Below, piece by piece: positions 5,458 to 7,851 of a stretch of DNA of 7,851 bases. Numbering within the stretch: the first letter of the stretch is position 1; the number at the start of each line of letters is the position of its first letter. The notes below the pieces were generated by a model. It was not told the DNA's origin and searched no databases. It saw only the letters and a program-made list of their open reading frames with translations. Where the stretch lies: NCBI GenBank assembly GCA_902489965.1, contig CABUCA010000075.1:1-7851 (forward strand). Reading direction: 5' to 3'. This DNA is from an uncultured Collinsella sp. GTDB taxonomy: Bacteria; Actinomycetota; Coriobacteriia; Coriobacteriales; Coriobacteriaceae. A program made the translations under genes and the position numbers.

Positions 5458-6423
5458 ATGTCTCAAAACGCACGTTCCCATCGAAAGCTCAAGATAGCCG
5501 GCGTCGTTGCGCTGGTGCTCGTTGTCGCGCTGCTGGGGTTTGCCGGCAACTTTTTGTTTGACTTTGCCCTGAACCCCCAAGCGCCGTACACCATGAAGAT
5601 GATGCAGGATGGCAAGGACGCCGAAAAGGGCGAGCAGATGGACGCCGAGGAGGGCGAGGCACGGGCGTGGTTTAAGGAAAACCGCGAGAGCAGCAACCTC
5701 ATCGCGGACGACGGGACCGAACTTGCCGCCTGGTATTTTGCTGCGTCGGAGAGCACGCACGACTACGCCGTCTGCCTGCATGGATATACCAACGAGCCCA
5801 TCGGTATGGCCCGATACGTCAAGCGATTCCACGACCGCGGCATGAACGTACTCGCACCCGCCGCCCGCGCCCACGAGCGCTCCGGCGGCGACTATATCGG
5901 CATGGGCTGGCCCGAGCGCCTCGACATCGTCGCATGGATTGGGCGGATCGTTGCAGCCGACCCCAAGGCGTGCATCCTGGTCTTTGGCGAGTCGATGGGT
6001 GCGGCAACCGCCATGAACGTCGCGGGGGAATCTCTGCCCGCAAACGTGAAATGCATTATCGAGGACTGCGGTTATACGAGTGTTTGGGACGAGTTTTCTC
6101 TGCAGCTCAAGGACGTGTTCGGCCTGCCCAGCTTTCCCTTGCTCGATGTAGCAAACTTAGTGTGCAACGTGCGCGCAGGCTACGACTTTCATAAGGCAAG
6201 CAGTGTGGAGCAACTCAAACACGCGACAGTTCCCATGCTGTTTATCCACGGCGACCAGGACACCTTTGTGCCGTACAGCATGCTCGACCAAAACTACGAC
6301 GCGTGCGCCAGCAAAGTCAAACAAAAGCTCACCATCCATGGCGCCACCCACGCCAAGAGTGCGCAAGTTGACCCAGAGCTCTACTGGAACACAGTCGACA
6401 ACTTCCTCGACGAGTATTTTTAG
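5458..6423 (+). CDS. Membrane-anchored alpha/beta hydrolase (serine hydrolase)
   Basis: A 321-residue protein. Residues 1-12 are basic and 13-36 form one hydrophobic helix, so it is probably an uncleaved N-terminal anchor with the enzyme outside the membrane. The alpha/beta-hydrolase fold follows. The oxyanion region is CLHGY (106-110). The nucleophile elbow is GESMG, with S179 the catalytic serine. The acid is D268 in HGDQDTFVP, and the base is H298 in GATHAKS. The block GGDYIGMGWPERLDIVAWI (143-161) is typical of the Bem46/YfhR-like esterase group. The usual DxRGHGxS loop before it is changed to AARAHERS (135-142). The substrate is unknown; esterase or lipase activity on acyl compounds is the family expectation. 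The ATG at 5458 is preferred over an upstream in-frame TTG at 5359 because of the AGGA site at 5446-5449 and because the TTG lies upstream of the promoter. The gene is monocistronic between its own promoter and terminator. Confidence 0.92.
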   Translation: MSQNARSHRKLKIAGVVALVLVVALLGFAGNFLFDFALNPQAPYTMKMMQDGKDAEKGEQMDAEEGEARAWFKENRESSNLIADDGTELAAWYFAASESTHDYAVCLHGYTNEPIGMARYVKRFHDRGMNVLAPAARAHERSGGDYIGMGWPERLDIVAWIGRIVAADPKACILVFGESMGAATAMNVAGESLPANVKCIIEDCGYTSVWDEFSLQLKDVFGLPSFPLLDVANLVCNVRAGYDFHKASSVEQLKHATVPMLFIHGDQDTFVPYSMLDQNYDACASKVKQKLTIHGATHAKSAQVDPELYWNTVDNFLDEYF

Positions 6424-6468
6424 GAAATAGGACGGTTTACTGGTCTATCTGACCCCCTAGCACTTCCA

Positions 6469-6507
6469 AAAAGCCGCCCGTGGGCACTGTGCTCACGGGC
6501 GGCTTTT
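6469..6507. terminator. Strong bidirectional intrinsic terminator
   Basis: A 10-bp perfect G+C stem GCCGCCCGTG/CACGGGCGGC (6473-6482 with 6494-6503), extended outward by AAAA/TTTT and inward by GCA/TGC. Both strands have a T-run after the stem (four on plus, five on minus). It serves both the hydrolase gene ending at 6423 and the convergent DUF362 gene. A smaller GCGCT/AGCGC hairpin (6517-6531) sits next to it. Confidence 0.9.
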
Positions 6508-6554
6508 GCTAACGTTGCGCTACAAAAGCGCTTGATATGTCCAATAGACAGGTG

Positions 6555-6778
6555 TTACTTGACCTCGATAAGCTCGTACTTGCTCGTGCCCAGGCCGATC
6601 TTCTCGGCATGCGCGATGCACGCGCGCCAGTCGGTGTCGGGATGCGTGATGCAGAAGGGGTCGTGCGCCTGCTCGCCCTCCAGATGCTCGTGGTTGTGCT
6701 CCATCTTGGCCGCGCTATCGGTGAGCTCGGTGTTGGGCAGCGGCTCGGATGCCATGACGGCATCGGCGCAGGCCTGGT
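6555..6778 (-). pseudogene. Displaced C-terminal coding remnant of the DUF362 gene
   Basis: In the +1 frame after the 28-bp duplication, the minus strand encodes the expected DUF362-family ending: ASEPLPNTEL through HPDTDWRACIAHAEKIGLG to YELIEVK and a TAA stop at 6555-6557. The HPDTDW...AEKIGLG...YELIE pattern is what I expect at the C-terminus of this family. Without the extra 28 bp it would join in frame at residue 337, giving a 401-residue protein. As the sequence stands it is not translated from the DUF362 start. Confidence 0.75.
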
Positions 6779-7788
6779 GCCATGACGGCGTCGGCGCAGG
6801 CCTGATCGATGGCGACCGGGTCGAAGCTCGCGAACATGCCGATGTCGTTGACGATAGGCGTATCGTTTTCGGGATGACAATCGCAGTTGGGGCTGATGTC
6901 CATAGCAAGCGAGATATGGAAGCTCGGGCGGCCGTCGACGACAGCCTTCGTGTACTCGGCGATCTTGTAGTTGAGCACGTCGGCCGCAGCGTCATAGCCG
7001 GGCTTGATGCAGTCCTGGTTGCATGCCGCAATGCAGCGTCCGCAGCCCACGCAACGATCGTGGTCGATGGCGGCCACGTGCACCGTGCGAGTAGCGCCGC
7101 TGGCAAGCTCGCGCTCGCGGGTATCGTCGAACGAGATAGCGTTGTGCGCGCAGATCTTTTCGCAGGCACGGCAGCCAATGCAGTGCTCGGTCGCGACGTT
7201 CGGTTTGCCGGCGGCATGCTGCTCCATCTTGCCGGCACGGCTGCCGCCTCCCATGCCCAGGTTCTTCATGGCACCGCCAAAGCCGGCCTGCTCATGACCC
7301 TTAAAGTGGGTGAGGCTGATCACGATGTCGGCGTCCATGAGTGCCTGACCGATCTTGGCCTCGCGCACGTACTCGCCACCCTCGACCGGGACGAGCGCCT
7401 CGTCGGTACCCTTGAGGCCGTCGGCGATGATGATCTGGCAGCCCGTGGCATACGGGGTAAAGCCGTTCTGATAGGCGGTATCGATGTGCTCGAGCGCGTT
7501 TTTGCGGCTACCGACGTAGAGCGTGTTGCAGTCGGTGAGGAAGGGCTTGCCGCCCAGTTCCTTCACGACATCCGCGACGGCGCGGGCGTAGTTGGGGCGC
7601 AAAAAGCTCAGGTTGCCCAGCTCGCCAAAGTGAATCTTGATGGCGACGAACTTGTTCTCAAAGTCGATCTGCTCAATTCCGGCGTGACGGATGAGGCGCT
7701 TGAGCTTGTCGAGCTGGCTCTCGCGAGCATGCGTGCGCAGGTTGGTGAAGTACACCTTAGCGGGTGCTGCGGGTGCAGTTGCGGTCAT
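6715..7788 (-). CDS. DUF362 family protein with two 4Fe-4S clusters, C-terminus frameshifted
   Basis: Reads as 357 residues. Residues about 10-185 form the DUF362 domain, with conserved IKIHFGELGN (50-59), LTDCNTLYVGSRKN (84-97) and SLTHFKGHEQAGFGGAMKNLGMGGGSR (158-184). Two ferredoxin-type 4Fe-4S motifs follow: C203, C206, C209, C213 and C246, C249, C252, C256. Next is the family block NCDCHPENDTPIVNDIGMFASFDPVAIDQA (301-330). DUF362 proteins are cytoplasmic iron-sulfur proteins common in anaerobes, with no firmly established reaction. After residue 337 the frame is shifted by a 28-bp tandem duplication (6751-6806), giving 20 unrelated Arg-rich residues and a premature TAG at 6715. About 64 normal C-terminal residues are lost. 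The start at 7788 follows a GAGGGG site with an 8-nt gap. It is either a recently broken gene, a phase-variable one, or an assembly error; the FeS core itself is intact. Confidence 0.88.
   Translation of the reverse strand: MTATAPAAPAKVYFTNLRTHARESQLDKLKRLIRHAGIEQIDFENKFVAIKIHFGELGNLSFLRPNYARAVADVVKELGGKPFLTDCNTLYVGSRKNALEHIDTAYQNGFTPYATGCQIIIADGLKGTDEALVPVEGGEYVREAKIGQALMDADIVISLTHFKGHEQAGFGGAMKNLGMGGGSRAGKMEQHAAGKPNVATEHCIGCRACEKICAHNAISFDDTRERELASGATRTVHVAAIDHDRCVGCGRCIAACNQDCIKPGYDAAADVLNYKIAEYTKAVVDGRPSFHISLAMDISPNCDCHPENDTPIVNDIGMFASFDPVAIDQACADAVMAPGLRRCRHGIRAAAQHRAHR
6751..6806. repeat. 28-bp tandem duplication inside the DUF362 gene
   Basis: Two adjacent 28-bp units (6751-6778 and 6779-6806) match at 26 of 28 positions. 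They encode the same peptide, QACADAVM, in two different frames; the internal mismatch is a synonymous Asp codon change (GAC/GAT). As 28 is not a multiple of 3, the duplication shifts the frame. Confidence 0.93.
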
Positions 7789-7851
7789 AGATATATCCCC
7801 TCGGTCTATATGGCGTTACAGACATAGAGGATGGTACCAGTTAAAGCAGAG
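7789..7851. other. Upstream region of the DUF362 gene
   Basis: Contains the ribosome binding site of the DUF362 gene and somewhat A+T-richer sequence. No -35/-10 pair with good spacing is visible on the minus strand, and no gene is visible in the part shown. Confidence 0.4.

Noticed and set aside
6532..7827. 431-codon plus-strand open frame antisense to the DUF362 gene
   Set aside because: Mirror of the DUF362 coding sequence, with no family resemblance. It is also cut through by the same duplication and has no ribosome site.

Overview
The window is G+C-rich with strong G/C bias at third codon positions, clear Shine-Dalgarno sites and compact gene spacing. Its gene set (DUF362 4Fe-4S protein, PAQR/hemolysin III, CNNM/CorC transporter, YtxH and PRC-barrel small proteins, membrane-anchored NodB-type deacetylase) suggests an anaerobic high-GC Gram-positive bacterium. 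A Collinsella-like member of the Coriobacteriia is my best guess, from gene content and protein flavour rather than any marker gene. There are no rRNA, tRNA, CRISPR or IS features.

Layout. Positions 1-890 (minus) hold the N-terminal 296 residues of a membrane-anchored polysaccharide deacetylase that runs off the left edge. An intrinsic terminator (912-941) separates it from a translationally coupled pair, YtxH-domain protein (1718-2107) then PRC-barrel protein (963-1718), which share the bases TAATG. Upstream is a second minus-strand cluster, transcribed from a good promoter near 5308-5337: a PAQR/hemolysin III membrane protein (4589-5272), a CNNM/CorC-type DUF21-CBS-CBS transporter (3102-4475), and a 277-residue protein (2244-3077) that looks like the N-terminal domain of cyanophycin synthetase standing alone. 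Diverging from this cluster is a plus-strand, membrane-anchored alpha/beta hydrolase (5458-6423). Its near-consensus promoter is flanked by two matching 14-bp palindromes. A strong bidirectional terminator (6469-6507) lies between it and a convergent DUF362 iron-sulfur protein gene (start 7788). The DUF362 gene is broken near its 3' end by a 28-bp tandem duplication, which displaces the last 64 conserved codons into another frame.

How the genes may fit together: apart from the DUF362 protein, most products are predicted at the membrane or cell envelope (PAQR protein, ion transporter, YtxH/PRC-barrel pair, wall deacetylase, anchored hydrolase), so this reads as an envelope-maintenance neighbourhood. 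The items most worth following up are the stand-alone CphA-N-like protein, which keeps a metallopeptidase-like HxxEH motif and carries an acidic tail without Lys or Arg, the duplicated-operator promoter, and the 28-bp frameshifting duplication.
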